NCBI GenBank assembly: GCA_963576565.1
Contig: OY755047.1
Span: 11,177,764-11,241,763, forward strand
Direction of reading: 5' to 3'
DNA length: 64,000 nt
DNA from: Aspidapion aeneum
Lineage: Eukaryota > Arthropoda > Insecta > Coleoptera > Brentidae
A program made the translations under genes and the position numbers. Below the pieces are notes generated by a model. It worked only from the letters and a program-made list of their open reading frames with translations, did no database searches and had not been told where the DNA came from. Positions within the stretch are counted from its first letter, which is position 1, and each line of letters begins with the position of its first letter. Positions 46,401 through 56,483 of this stretch are shown one piece after another.

Positions 46401-49400
46401 TTGATCGACAGTTTTTGCCACTAGCAATTGTTTGGGAAAAGTATTCGGGATATTTCGGTTTTTTCATGGAAAATTGTGGTTTTGGGATTGAGACGGTATT
46501 GTCTAAAACGGGAAAAATAATTTGGCATAGGAAATGTATTTTTTCCAGAGACTGTAGGCGCTGGGTGGGACTAGGAGTTATAGTGGGTGGGTGGAGTTTA
46601 TACTGTAGGCACACCTTATTAGGGTGTATTTGTCTTTAGCGCTATTTGGGATATTTCGGTTTGTAATAATTAATTTTATTCATAGATTGTAGATGCTGGG
46701 TGTGACTAGGAATTATAGTGGGAGGGATTTTTACTGTAGGCACGCCTTATTGGGGTATGTTATGTCTCTAGCGCTTGTAAAAGGAAAATAGCTGCGGTGC
46801 TAGAAGGCAAGCGGCGGAGCTTTCCAGGAACGCACGCTTTAATGAGCGTTTTTGCTGCTAGTAATTGTTTGGGAAAAGTATTCGGTATATTTTATCTTTT
46901 TCATAGAAAATTGTGCTTTTGGAATTGAAACGGTATTGCCTAGAAGGGTAAAAATAATTTAGAGTAATTCATTTTTAGGAGGTACAATGGGTGGGGTTTA
47001 TACTATATCCACCCTACTCGTATGTGGTTCTTTAAGGCACGCCTGCTCTGCTTGAAACCTCAACTGTTTTCTCTCTTGCACAGTGGCCGCAACAGGTTTC
47101 TGCATCTGCTTTTGCGCTCTTTCTGCTGAGCCTGGGGCGTGACTAGCGGTGCTAGTAGGCGGAGCTGTGGTTTTGGGATTGAGACGGTATTGTCTAGAAG
47201 GGTTAGAAATAATTTTGAATAATTTATTTTCTTCATAGACTGTAGGTGATGGGTGTCACTAGGAGTTATGCTGGGTGGAGTTTTTACTGTAGACCCGCCT
47301 TATGCGGATATATTTTAGCTCACACTACTATAGTAGCGTGAGCTATGGTGATCCTAATTTTTTCGAAAAAAAAAGTTGCTCCGATTTTAAATTTTTTTAT
47401 ATATCTTTGCGTTTCAGATGATTTTGAAACTTTTTTGTCGCGTCGTCTGTCTGTCTGTATGTCTGTCTGTAACGACCAACCCGCATATTTCAAAAACCTT
47501 TTGCCCGATTTGAATGAAATTTGGTACCTAGACTAAGTCTTGGGTGGAGATGGTTCCATTTAAAAATGAACAAAATCCACCGAACACAAGGCAAATAAAA
47601 GGGTAGGGATAGATTTCAAAAGAGAGTTTATGTGAAAATATGGCATGTGTGATAGCAAACGAAAGGAAATTGAGTCGGAAGTTAAACAAAATACATTTTA
47701 GTTTATTTTAAAAAATGGTGGGGTAGATTTCGAAAATTAAAGTTTAAGTGAAAATATGGCGTGTGTGATATCAAACAAAAGGTAATTGAGTCTGGAGTTA
47801 AATATAAAAATATATTTTAGTTTAAAAAAAGGGGTGGGGGTAGATTAAAAAAATTAGAGTTTAAGTCAAAATATGGCTTGTGTGGTATCAAACGAAAGGT
47901 TATTGTGTCTGGAGTTGAATAAAATATATTTCAGTTTTTAGTTATCTTAGAGCACACGTTCACTACAACTATAGTGCCTAGTGTGAGCTTTGGTGCCCAT
48001 ATATTGGCAGAGTATTTTTTCTAGCGCTAGTATGAAAAAACAGTTGACGGGAAAAATTGTGGTTCTGGGATCCAGACGGTATTGTCAAGAAGGGTAAATA
48101 TAATGTGAAATAATTGAAGACCCAAGTGGATGAAAGTGCCAAGTCGCAAATTATTTTTTTTTGTTACAACTTTTTTGTCTAAATAAATATAATCTAATAA
48201 AATATAGCGGTCTTTATTAGATTTGGTGGAGAAAACTCAATTTTAGTAAAAATGCAACATGGCACCTTCATCCACTTGGGCCTTCATCAATTATTGATTT
48301 TTTTTGAAAGACTGTGGTGGGTTGGTTAGTTAGTGTAGTTATAGTGGGTGGGGTTTTACTGTAGTCACGCCTGTTTGGGTGTGTTTTGTCTCTAGCGCTA
48401 GTGAGTCATTATTAAAATATATTTAATGACGATATGATCTTGGTCTAACAACTGGGCAGTAATTTAGCTTTAAATTCTAAAAGTACTTATATTAACGTAC
48501 CGTTTTGGGGATGATCTTCAAACATTCCTTCCAAATATTTCATTTGAAAAAGCTTAAAAAGGGCAGAGACATATTTAACGGAGTCATCGGACACCACGGT
48601 GTATCCACAATACATGAGCTCTAAAATATTTCTCAACACCGAAAAATCAAAGCCCGTCATATTGATTTGCTCAATTGAGGGGTTCTTTTCGAACTCTTCC
48701 TAAAAATGGATGAAACTTTTAACTGGCTTCACTCTTCGAATCTGGGTAAATTCTGAGATTTTTAAAACCCGGGTCCCACCTAAGACTTTCCCGTGCGTGC
48801 CCGCGCACGCATCACATGACTGTCATACATTTCATATTGAGATCATGTGACGCATGAGCGGGCACTCACGAGAAAGTCATAGGACCGGGTGTAAGACTCA
48901 AGGGCAGTGATAGCTCAGCCATCGATCCTAAACACACAGGATTGCCTATTAGCTCGAATCTTTCAGCGGTAGGCGGCGCCTTGCTTACGTCACTAGTGGA
49001 CCTCTGCTACACATTGCAATCGTGAGTTTTTCCCGCTTTTTTCTTGCCCTTTTGCAAAATTTATTCGTGTTAGTAAATATAATTAATAATTTCATTCATT
49101 CAAAACAAATGATTTGATAAATCAAGAGTTTGCTCTGAGAGCTGAATTTTCCTACCAGACGATATGTTGGAGTTTCTTTTTTAAATAGTTGAAAGTTTTA
49201 GAATAGAAGTAGGATTTTTTCTAAAAGTTTAATCAATTTAAACCATTAGATGTATAATGTATTGTTTTTGTTGTGGATATAATAAAGTACCCTTATATTA
49301 TGTAGTAACAAAAAGGTATTTATTTGATATTACAGTTCTAAAACTAGAAGGTATTTTATGATACATACAATTTATACAAAACACAAATTAATTAACAATC

Positions 49401-52400
49401 TTTTTTAATTTTTTTAAATTACGGTCATCTTCAGTCCTACCTACACTCTTTCTCTTCAAACATTTTTTTCTGGGATTGTTAGTTATTATAATTCATTCTC
49501 ATTATAGTACTTAACTAACAAAATAAAAAAATTATACTATAAGTAAAATTAGGCTCTCCTTTTTTAATTTTTCGTGCTAATTGAGCAACAATTTTCAAAG
49601 GGCAACGGACGTTTACGCACGATGATGATGGCCGACTTCAACTAAAACACACATTCCGCCCGACCCCGCTGAAAAACGGGTGAAATTGAAACCTTGCCCC
49701 GCGCGCCGCTGCCAGCTTGTAATTATTTACGCTAAAAAAGTTCACCCAAGTAATCGCTTAATGTTAACCACAGATAATAAAAAAAATTAAACATACTTTT
49801 TGTTGTCTAGTTTTGGGAGGACACTACCCCATTGCCCTCCCTGTAGCAGCCGCGACTGGTAAAACCCCCTCCCCCTTGAGCGTTCCGTTATGTAAGAACA
49901 ATCCCTGCACTGAAAATACAAATCGTTGGAAGAAACGCATAATACATTTGATGTTATGCCAAATGCAAAGATTTTAAGGTGCTGCTCATGACAGGGACGG
50001 ACGGACTTATAAGCCAAAAGAAACCAAATTTTTCACTTAATTCACATTTCTAAAGGTATTTACCACACCGTCAAATTAATGAAAAAACGCAACAAAACAG
50101 AGATAAAAACGTCAAAAACACCCTAAAAACACACGAAATCTCAATACAAACAAAGCAACTGGTCCGCTGGTGACGTAAGCAGGCAGTGTTCGTCTCGCTT
50201 GAGCGACGCTAACATAGAGTTAAATGGAAATAAGCAATCCTGTGTGTCTAGAATCGTTGAGCCGAGTCAACATAATACCACGGATCAGGTGATCCGTAAT
50301 AATAGTGCCAGAATTTTAATAGCCACTAAAAAAAATTGGGGTGCTGCGTCAAATTTTTGCCCAAAATTCGTTAAAAATCATGCATTGATAATTTTTTTAG
50401 TTGCGCAAAACCAAGAGCGCATACTTTTGTTGTATGTTAACTATTTTTAGGGTTTCTAACCCTAGTTTTGTAAAGAAACTAACCCAGACCCAACAATTAT
50501 AAACACACATGATTGCTTATTTCCATTTAACTCTATGTTAGCGTCGCTCAAGCGATACGAAGACTGACTGCTTACGTCACCAGCGGACCAGTTCCTTTGT
50601 TTGTATCGAGAGTTGATTTTAAGGTGTTTTTGACGTTTTTACCTCCGTTTTTTTGCTTTTTTTCATTAATTTGACGGTGATTTTGACTATTTAGGAGGTA
50701 AATCTGAGGACACGGCAGTGCCTCGCCAAGTTCACGCGCCGTACCATTTTTTCTTGAAACATTTCAGCGGATATTTGACCTATCTAAAACTCTACTTCAG
50801 AGTAAGCTACAAATCTCAAACTTTGCACAGTCGTACATCTCCTTGGATTTAACAATCCCTCCAAGTTTCATGGAATTCCAAAAAGTACTAAAGTAGTCAC
50901 TCACTCATGTATAGATCATCAAAATTCTACTGTACTTCCAGACATGTTACAAAGCTGAAATTTGGCAGACAGATAGAAATTATGACCAAATCCCTGAAAT
51001 CCCTGAAAAAACCCCAAAATTCTAATCCCCTACACATGTAAAGTTATGTAAAAGTACCATTGCCCACTTCCAGAAATGGCAGACTAATAGGAACTATGAT
51101 AAAACTATAGAAAAAAATTTAAAAACCCCACAATTATAATTTACTTTCCTCCCCTATAAATGTTTGAGATTTGGAAGGCTGATAGGAACTATGATAAAAC
51201 TATAGAAAAAAATTAAAACACCTCAAAATTCTAATTTACTTCCCTCCCCTATAAATGCAAAGTTGTGTAAAAGTAACGTTGTCCACTTCCAGAAACACTC
51301 GGAAACTGAGATTTGGAAGGCTGATAGGAACTATGATAAAATTATAAAAGGAAACTAAAAAACCCCAAAGTTTAATTAACTCCCTCCCCTATAAATGTAA
51401 AGTTCCAGAAACGCTAGAGAGCTGAGGTTTGGAAGACTGATAGGAACTATGATAAAACTATAGGAAAAAAATTAAAAACACTAAGATTTTCATTTACTTT
51501 CCTTCCCTATAAATGTAAAGTTATGTAAAATTACCATTGCCTACTTCCAGAAACACTAGAGAGCTGAGCTTTAGAAGGCTGATAAGAACTGTGATAAAAC
51601 CATAGGAAAATATAAAAAAACTCAACATTTTTAATAAGGCATTGCAAAAGTTCTGAACAATATCCCGCACATTTTACTACTTAAAACTTAAATATATCCA
51701 AATCCTTTAAAAAAGGAGTGAAATCATAACAAAAACATTTCATGTAAAAAAAAGCCAAGTACGCGAAAGTGGTATTCTGTAAAAAGAATTGAAATAAAAG
51801 TAAAGCCAAGTTCTACAATACAAATTTCAAAATGAATGGTTCTTACTAGGGTGGAAATGTTTTTCTAAACTTGGCTATTACGGCTGCAAATGACTCTTAG
51901 GAAATTAAACGTAAAGAAGTTTAGCTGGAATAGCAAAGTTTAAGAAAAAATTTCCAAACTAATAAGAACCATTCATTTTGAAATTTGTATTGTAGAACTT
52001 GGCTTAACTTTTATCTCAATTCTTTTTACGGAATACCACTTTCGCGTACTTGGTTTTTTTACATGAAATGTTTTTGTTCTGATAAACCTTTAGAAATGTG
52101 AATTAAGTGAATTTATATAAAGAAAGCACATTAATTTATTGTTGAAATCAAAGCTTTGTGTTCTTTCTTTCAGTGTAGAAATATAAATATATATACATTT
52201 ATATTATTATATTTATATAAACTTTAATTTTTTTTGGATTTTTGGAAACTCCTTGCTCATTAAATTAATCACATTGAAGAAAATTGGTAATTATGCCGCA
52301 AACGTACTTCTTTTATTAAACTGATTATTGGAAAGTTTATTTTGTAGACAGTTTCTCCAAGTTTAGTTTCAGTCTTTTTATAGAAAGTTTCAGTCTTTTT

Positions 52401-54079
52401 ATAGAAGTTTTCAGAAACACGTTACCGGAGAAGGAGTGAAAACGGGCGCTTGGTGGGATAAAAACAACTCATAACACAAACAATGTAAATCATTTGAAAT
52501 TTTTTTTTATGAAAATCTATTGATTTAAAGCATAAGACGTTGAAAAATACATCTTATTTGGCTGTTTTCTCCAAGAACTGACTGGTTTTTGACATAATAT
52601 TATAATAAATATTGCAATTTTGGATCTTTAATATCAAATAAATACCTTTTTGTTACTACATAACATGAGTGTATTTTATTATATCCGCAACAAAAACAAT
52701 ACATTATACATCTAAGGATTTAAATTGATTAAACTTTTAGAAAAAATCCTACTTCTATTCTAAAACTTTCAACTATTTAAAAAAGAAACTCCAACATATC
52801 GTCTGGTAGGAAAATTCAGCTCTGAGAGCAAACTCTTGATTTATCAAATAATTTGCTTTGATAATAAATGAAATTATTAATTATATTTACGAATAAAAAA
52901 TTTGTTTGCAAATAAGCAAGAAAAAAGCGAGAAAAACTCACGATTGCAATGTATATTAAATGAAGCGCGCTGAGAAGAGGTCCACTAGTGACGTAAGCAA
53001 GGCGCCGCCTACCGCTGAAAGATTCGAGCTAATAGGCAATCCTGTGTGTTTATAATCGTTGACCCAGACCTACCCAAATTACACCATGAAATGACTCAAA
53101 ATTTATCAAAAATTCTACTGAAGTAATTTATATAATAACTTAACTTACCCTTAGTTTCCCTTAGATCCATGGGGAGTCTTTAGGTATAGTTATTTACAAA
53201 AAAGTTACAAAAATAAACATTATTTTTAAATAGTTTTATTAAATTCACGACAACGCGATATTTGTCCACTTCCACGTTTGTTTTTCAATTTTTCAATCAG
53301 GTAGTGACCGGCCTAATTTTTTAATTTTTAGTTTTTCCTCTAGCGAAAAACAACTTCAAGTTTTTTAAGACGCTAATTTTATTCAGTTTCAGTACAGGTA
53401 TATTTTTTGTTGCGTAATTTATAGGACGTAAATTAAAGCATCCATGCTCAACTCACAAAAACTAGCCGACTAACTGGCTAGCGTGCCCGGCACAAATTTT
53501 CCTTGATTATTTTCATTTATACAATTTAAAAATTGTCCAACTCTGTCGCTCATATTATAGGCCACTAGAAAAATCTCTCTCTGTTCGGCGGCGCCAGCAG
53601 CAAAGCGGCACACACCCCACTTCACACACGTGGCAACCAGCGGGCCAGACAGTGGTCGCTCATTATCGATTCGGAGTGTGATCCGCTACATTGCACAGGA
53701 TTTACCACATTTTATATAAATTAAAAAGAAATGCGTAAAATACCAAATATATTGAGATGTTTTAAAAATAATAAAATGTGTTTTTGTACAAAAATAAATT
53801 ACGACAATGAATAGGGATTCATTTTTTGAGATTGTCCCGTTATTGAATTATTTGACCCACGTCCCGGGTAAGGTATTAACGGGACGCTATTATAAAACTT
53901 ACCCGAAAATATGGACTGTTGGCTGCCAGGACCAATTTATGTACCTGCACGGAGTTATTTCCGCAGGTAATCAGTACGTCGACTAAAGTTTGGTGTTCCA
54001 TAAGGGAACAAAATTGTTTTAGCAAATACTGGGGTTGGCTTTCCCAGTGAATTGCAAATTTTGATTTTGAGTTTGGCAT
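40228..54079 (-). CDS. BTB/POZ-domain protein, seven coding exons
   Basis: Exons (minus): 54079-53903, 48699-48501, 46349-46186, 44430-44239, 41223-41094, 40844-40627, 40428-40228. All junctions are GT-AG and phases match (0,1,0,0,1,0). They sum to 1281 nt, 426 residues plus TAG. Residues ~5-125 form a BTB/POZ domain: LVDVLITCG, then VHKLVLAANSPYFR, then LRNILELMYCGYTVV and VKYVSALFKLFQMKYLEGMF. The BTB fold mediates dimerisation and partner recruitment, usually in transcription or ubiquitin-ligase adaptors. Downstream is an Arg/Gln-rich segment (QERKQLRFQAEQACLKEA), then polar sequence, with no zinc finger, Kelch or other known domain. The start has an in-frame TAG just upstream. Introns hold a LINE, MITEs and a mirror-image element pair. 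Single-protein function is unknown. The first six exons have no in-frame stop, which argues against a pseudogene. Confidence 0.85.
40627..40844 (-). CDS. BTB gene coding exon 6
   Basis: Acceptor CTGTTTTAG|GTATTT, donor AATTTG|GTGAGT. 218 nt in the expected phase, encoding ILYQFVDEYGQVGQIQELGD and NPLDMFNIAGVNAIDMTI. Confidence 0.78.
41094..41223 (-). CDS. BTB gene coding exon 5
   Basis: Acceptor TTTTTAG|GTTAAG, donor GAAA|GTATGT. Encodes KDKLRHILGSQLPSDVEIMF and KGEHVALTDEVLQSLSTKE. Use of this donor keeps phase with exon 6. The frame also stays open beyond it to a TGA at about 40900, so an alternative end is possible. Confidence 0.7.
41245..44227 (+). mobile_element. Jockey/CR1-group LINE, 5'-truncated, inside intron 4
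   Basis: One 836-codon frame (41371-43881) encodes the second half of an AP-type endonuclease (SLYRPPDSN, IIFGADFNVDM, NDISDHCLIN) followed by a complete reverse transcriptase: VIPVPKKP, DFRPISLLPIFSKILEKIV, SGFRSSHSTTTAM, VLLDYSKAFDTI, GVPQGSILGP, catalytic HQFADDKQIYF, GLKLNCSKTEML. Upstream coding (41250-41400: LEQLWVSGKFEGKK) is joined only after a one-base frameshift near 41400. The 3' end is an ATTT tandem tail (44195-44227). Mostly intact, so a fairly young insertion; no ORF1 and an incomplete endonuclease make it immobile by itself. It lies antisense to the BTB gene. Confidence 0.88.
44239..44430 (-). CDS. BTB gene coding exon 4
   Basis: Acceptor ATTTTAG|GTTAAC and donor GAG|GTTTGT enclose 64 codons in phase 0 without a stop (VNSFIIEGN ... 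NNQGNNTNE). The donor lies about 11 bp from the 3' tail of the LINE in intron 4. Confidence 0.78.
44600..45372 (+). repeat. TAGCTCACACT repeat with (TCTG)n, copy 1
   Basis: It starts TAGCTCACACTACTA and ends AGTGTGAGCTTA, inverted. Inside is a TCTG tandem at 44767-44845, then three diverged ~110-bp units, each with ATATCAAACGAAAGGTAATT. The short ORFs are products of the simple repeat. A second copy is at 47315-47985. Confidence 0.75.
45373..46185. other. Intronic, T-rich
   Basis: Loosely repeated segments of type TTTTTTTGTTGACTTTTTTCGATGCAAGTAAAAA; no gene. An interval in intron 3 of the BTB gene. Confidence 0.4.
46186..46349 (-). CDS. BTB gene coding exon 3
   Basis: Acceptor CCCCAG|GC and donor CACAG|GTAAAA give 164 nt that keep phase with both neighbours. 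Encodes a charged helix-prone stretch, QERKQLRFQAEQACLKEAHA. A diverged partial duplicate lies at 46985-47128. Confidence 0.75.
46360..47300. repeat. Local segmental duplication around BTB exon 3
   Basis: A block containing GGGATTGAGACGGTATTGTC, ACTGTAGGNGNTGGGTG and ACGCCTTATT occurs near 46485, 46690, 46915 and 47175. The block AGCTTTTCCGGACCGCACGC near 46382 has a diverged partner near 46818. Several rounds of local duplication also copied part of exon 3. Confidence 0.7.
46985..47128 (-). pseudogene. Partial duplicate of BTB exon 3
   Basis: The minus strand repeats exon 3 from the same CCCCAG acceptor to AGGGTGG, with an open frame: QKQMQKPVAATVQERKQLRF is unchanged and only a few residues differ elsewhere (e.g. 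EPHT for EAHA), although many codons carry silent changes. The last ~35 bases and the splice donor are missing, so it is probably not used. Confidence 0.65.
47315..47985 (+). repeat. TAGCTCACACT repeat with (TCTG)n, copy 2
   Basis: Same order as 44600-45372: TAGCTCACACTACTATAG, a shorter TCTG tract (47446-47470), the ATATCAAACNAAAGGTAATT units, then AGTGTGAGCTTTGGTGCCCA. Sequence after the right end also matches copy 1. Confidence 0.72.
48501..48699 (-). CDS. BTB gene coding exon 2
   Basis: Acceptor TTTTTAG|GAAGAG, donor AACG|GTACGT. 66 codons plus one base. Completes the BTB domain with FSVLRNILELMYCGY and ALFKLFQMKYLEGMF, directly continuing SPYFR with EEFEKNP. Confidence 0.88.
48766..48891. 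mobile_element. TAA-flanked MITE, copy 2
   Basis: Same family as 8453-8584: ACCCGGGTCCCACC at the left, GGACCGGGTG at the right, a GC-rich middle with CACATGACTGTCATA, and TAA on both sides (48763-48765, 48892-48894). It lies in intron 1 of the BTB gene, 65 bp from exon 2. Confidence 0.78.
48921..50262 (+). mobile_element. TIR element I of a mirror-image pair
   Basis: The left end (TAAACACACAGGATTGCCTA, then GCTTACGTCACTAGTGGACC) and right end (complement of CTCAACGATTCTAGACACAC..., then GCTTACGTCACCAGCGGACC) face each other. The two ends share the terminal 20-odd bases and the TGCTTACGTCACNAG block but differ between. No transposase recognised. Inverted relative to element II. Confidence 0.6.
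50488..53062 (-). mobile_element. TIR element II, inverted partner with nested repeat
   Basis: Its left end matches the right end of element I, and its right end matches the left end of element I, over about 200 and 430 bp (e.g. AAACTCCAACATATCGTCTG near 52786 versus its complement near 49155). The 225-bp spacer between the partners is unique. A copy of the 13.9-kb repeat (50700-52085) is inserted in it. Confidence 0.6.
50700..52085. repeat. Dispersed repeat with terminal hairpin, fullest copy
   Basis: Matches 13860-14990: TTGACCTATCTAAAACTC near 50772, CTTTGCACAGTCGTACA near 50819, several diverged units with CCCCTATAAATGTAAAG (51150-51520), and the terminal hairpin with arms at 51725-51850 and 51950-52080. 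No protein. Confidence 0.68.
53063..53902. other. Intron 1 remainder with a GC-rich patch
   Basis: 53580-53700 is richer in G+C and CpG (GGCGGCGCCAGCAGC) than its surroundings. It could be an alternative promoter or unannotated 5' exon of the BTB gene, but nothing decisive is visible. Confidence 0.3.
53903..54079 (-). CDS. BTB gene coding exon 1
   Basis: 59 codons from ATG at 54079 to donor CGG|GTAAG. Encodes the first half of the BTB domain, ending HKLVLAANSPYFR, a highly diagnostic BTB segment. The upstream TTTTAG before GGTTACACTGG could be an acceptor, implying a further 5' UTR exon. Confidence 0.88.
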
Positions 54080-54231
54080 TTTTGAACCAGTGTAACCCTA
54101 AAATTATTTAATATTTTGTGTTCCTTTCTTCAATTTCTTTAAATTACAACTAATTATGAAGGTAATTATTAAGCAGGATCTATATGATTTTCTTCTATTT
54201 TAAAGTTTTTAAAATACTATTTTTCTAGATA

Positions 54232-54872
54232 CAGTGAAACCTCCTATAAGCGGACACTCACGGTTTCGTCGATTTTGTCCGCTTATTGGAGGTGTCCGCT
54301 TATGAGATAGAACTGTGAAATTTTTATATATATTTATTAATAATTTCCGCTGCTTGAGTTTTTCTGATACTAAATGTTTCAGTGATCTTTCGTGCTGATA
54401 GATGTTCCTCCTCCGAAACGTTAAAAACTTCAATTTTTTCACGTAAACTAAGAAGTTTTTACTAGGCGCCATTTCAAAGAGATCTATTACTACCCAACTG
54501 AACAATAAAAATAAAACAGAGCAGTCCCGCCGAATAAAATATGTTGTAAATACGACAGAAGTACTTAGTCTCCGCATTAAAACGGAAGAGGTAATTCCAC
54601 GGCTGCAGAGTGCACTATTGTCAACATACTACATATTATTTATGCCCATGTCGTGTAGCGCTCCGTCCCGTTGTCAGAGATTCGCGTCCGGTTAAGGGAC
54701 GCTTCAGAATTATTGAACCAAAAAAAATTGTCCGCGTCCGGTTATTAGAGTGTCCGATTATAGGAGTGAATTTTACAGGTAATGAAATAGGGAAAAGCTT
54801 GGTTCCAACAAATTTGTCCGCTTAAAGGGAGTGTCCGCTTTTTAGAGGTGTCCCCAAGGAGAGGATTCACTT
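54232..54872 (-). mobile_element. Tigger/pogo-like remnant with HTH fragment
   Basis: It starts CAGTGAAACCTCCTATAAGC after TA and ends with degenerate GAGGATTCACTT. GTCCGCTTAT motifs repeat near both ends, as in the 2300-3297 element. The minus strand encodes the N-terminal CENP-B-type helix-turn-helix of a Tigger transposase after a frameshift: REKIEVFNVSEEEHLSARKI then FSIRKTQAAEII. Catalytic domain absent. Confidence 0.78.
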
Positions 54873-54900
54873 TGGTTAGTTCTAAGAGGAACAAAAAATC

Positions 54901-55594
54901 AAGCGCGGATTTAAGGGGTTACGTGGTAATCCCCCCTCTGAAAAAAATATATGGACTTTTAGTTAATAAATACCCCCCTTAGATAATAGATAGTTTAAGT
55001 TGTGCTACGTATTTTTACGTAAGCATGAGATTTGACAGTTACGCAAGCGCACGTCGTCACACCATCGTCAAGGTCACGTTAGGAGCTTACGTATTTACGT
55101 TAGCTTACGACAGTCTGCGTGCACCGTAACGTTACCAAAGAATAGAATTGGTTGATTGACCGATCGAAAAATGAGGCCTAGACGATAATTTCCGCTTCCA
55201 GTACAAACGATTCTTTGCAAATATATTCCTAATGTAGTTGAAAAGACAAAAAACAAAATTGTAACATCAAAAAAATACAGTGCCGAATTCCATATTCTCT
55301 GCTATTAGTAGACTTGTTATGGTAACGTAAAAACATTCAACTTAAACTCAAATTTGGGACAAAACGTAGAGCGCTTAACGTGCAGTTTTACGTAAAAATA
55401 CGTAGCACAACTTAAACTATCTAATGTAATCCTCTCAGAAGTTTCGCAAAACCCAACCCATAATATGAATTTTTTTTAAAACTTTAAAATAAAAGAAAAT
55501 TTAATATTCCAACTATCTAATGGCCAAATACTTGCAAATTTTTATAAAAATCGCAGTACACGCCGTTGTTTAAGAACGATTTAATCCGCACGCC
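54901..55594. mobile_element. Degraded hAT-like element, split by a MITE
   Basis: The left end CAAGCGCGGATTTAAGGGG resembles the 19926-20116 MITE. The right end TTTAATCCGCACGCCCCTG is a plausible degraded partner. The MITE at 54989-55421 interrupts it. Boundaries are tentative. Confidence 0.4.
54989..55421. mobile_element. MITE with near-perfect ~33-bp TIRs
   Basis: The first 33 or so bases, GATAGTTTAAGTTGTGCTAC then GTATTTTTACGTAA, are exactly inverted at the right end, flanked by TA. Additional TTACGTAA-type palindromes lie inside. No transposase. Near-perfect ends suggest recent insertion. It lies between the BTB and kuz genes. Confidence 0.85.
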
Positions 55595-56483
55595 CCTGCT
55601 TTAATATGATTTGGCCAAGATCTAGACACCAATCGCCGGCCAACTTTCTGTGATTTAACCAAAATAAACAAAAACAAATCAAAACAATAGCCTACCTTGC
55701 AAATATCCAATTTATATCAATTGTTTTCCACCTCTTGTTCTTGAAAAACGATCACTATATTTCGTTTATAACTTATTTTAAACAATAGTTGAACAAAAGT
55801 CGCGGAAAACTCGATAAAAAAAATAAAAAAGACGCTTTTAATTTTCAAAGATGGCTTGGGAACCGGCCGGCACGGTGACACAATTCAAATGTCAAAATAG
55901 AGCGTTTTCGATTCGTACAGTATGAACTAAGTAAAGTGCAAAGGGGATCGTTCACAGATCACTTAATAGAGCTTAGTAAGGGAGCTAGGTGATAGATAGA
56001 ATGTCATTTAAAATATATTTTACATTAATGTTTATTAGTTTATTTATTGAGTAAAAAGAAATATAACAATTAAGTACACAACTTTTATATGGTACATTTT
56101 TTTGTGGTTTTTCTTATTTTGTTAAAATATAAAAATACTTTTTCCACTTATTTTCATATTTATAATAATAGTAGGTTAGTATTATTAAGTAATAATTTTG
56201 GTACAAATGACTAAAAAAGCAATATAGATATTATTTAAATTTTTTTGGCACTATAACCATAATTTTTGATAATTTGATTCCACAAATCTATACAGGGATA
56301 TTTTTTACATCAAAAATTCCTTAAAGTATGATAAAAGGTATATGTATTAATACACCTAGTTATACCTACAAAATTTATTTTTAGAAGTTTTTATAAAGTT
56401 TCTGAAAAATTATAATTAAGAACATTTGTAGTGTTAAAATAAAAAAATAAAAAAACAGTATTTTTAAATTAGAAAATACCTAA
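55595..56483. other. Intergenic; possible BTB promoter area
   Basis: A short G+C-richer patch near 55850-55920 with AAAGATGGC and CCGGCCGG lies upstream of the BTB gene and could be promoter sequence. The remainder is AT-rich with no gene. Confidence 0.3.
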
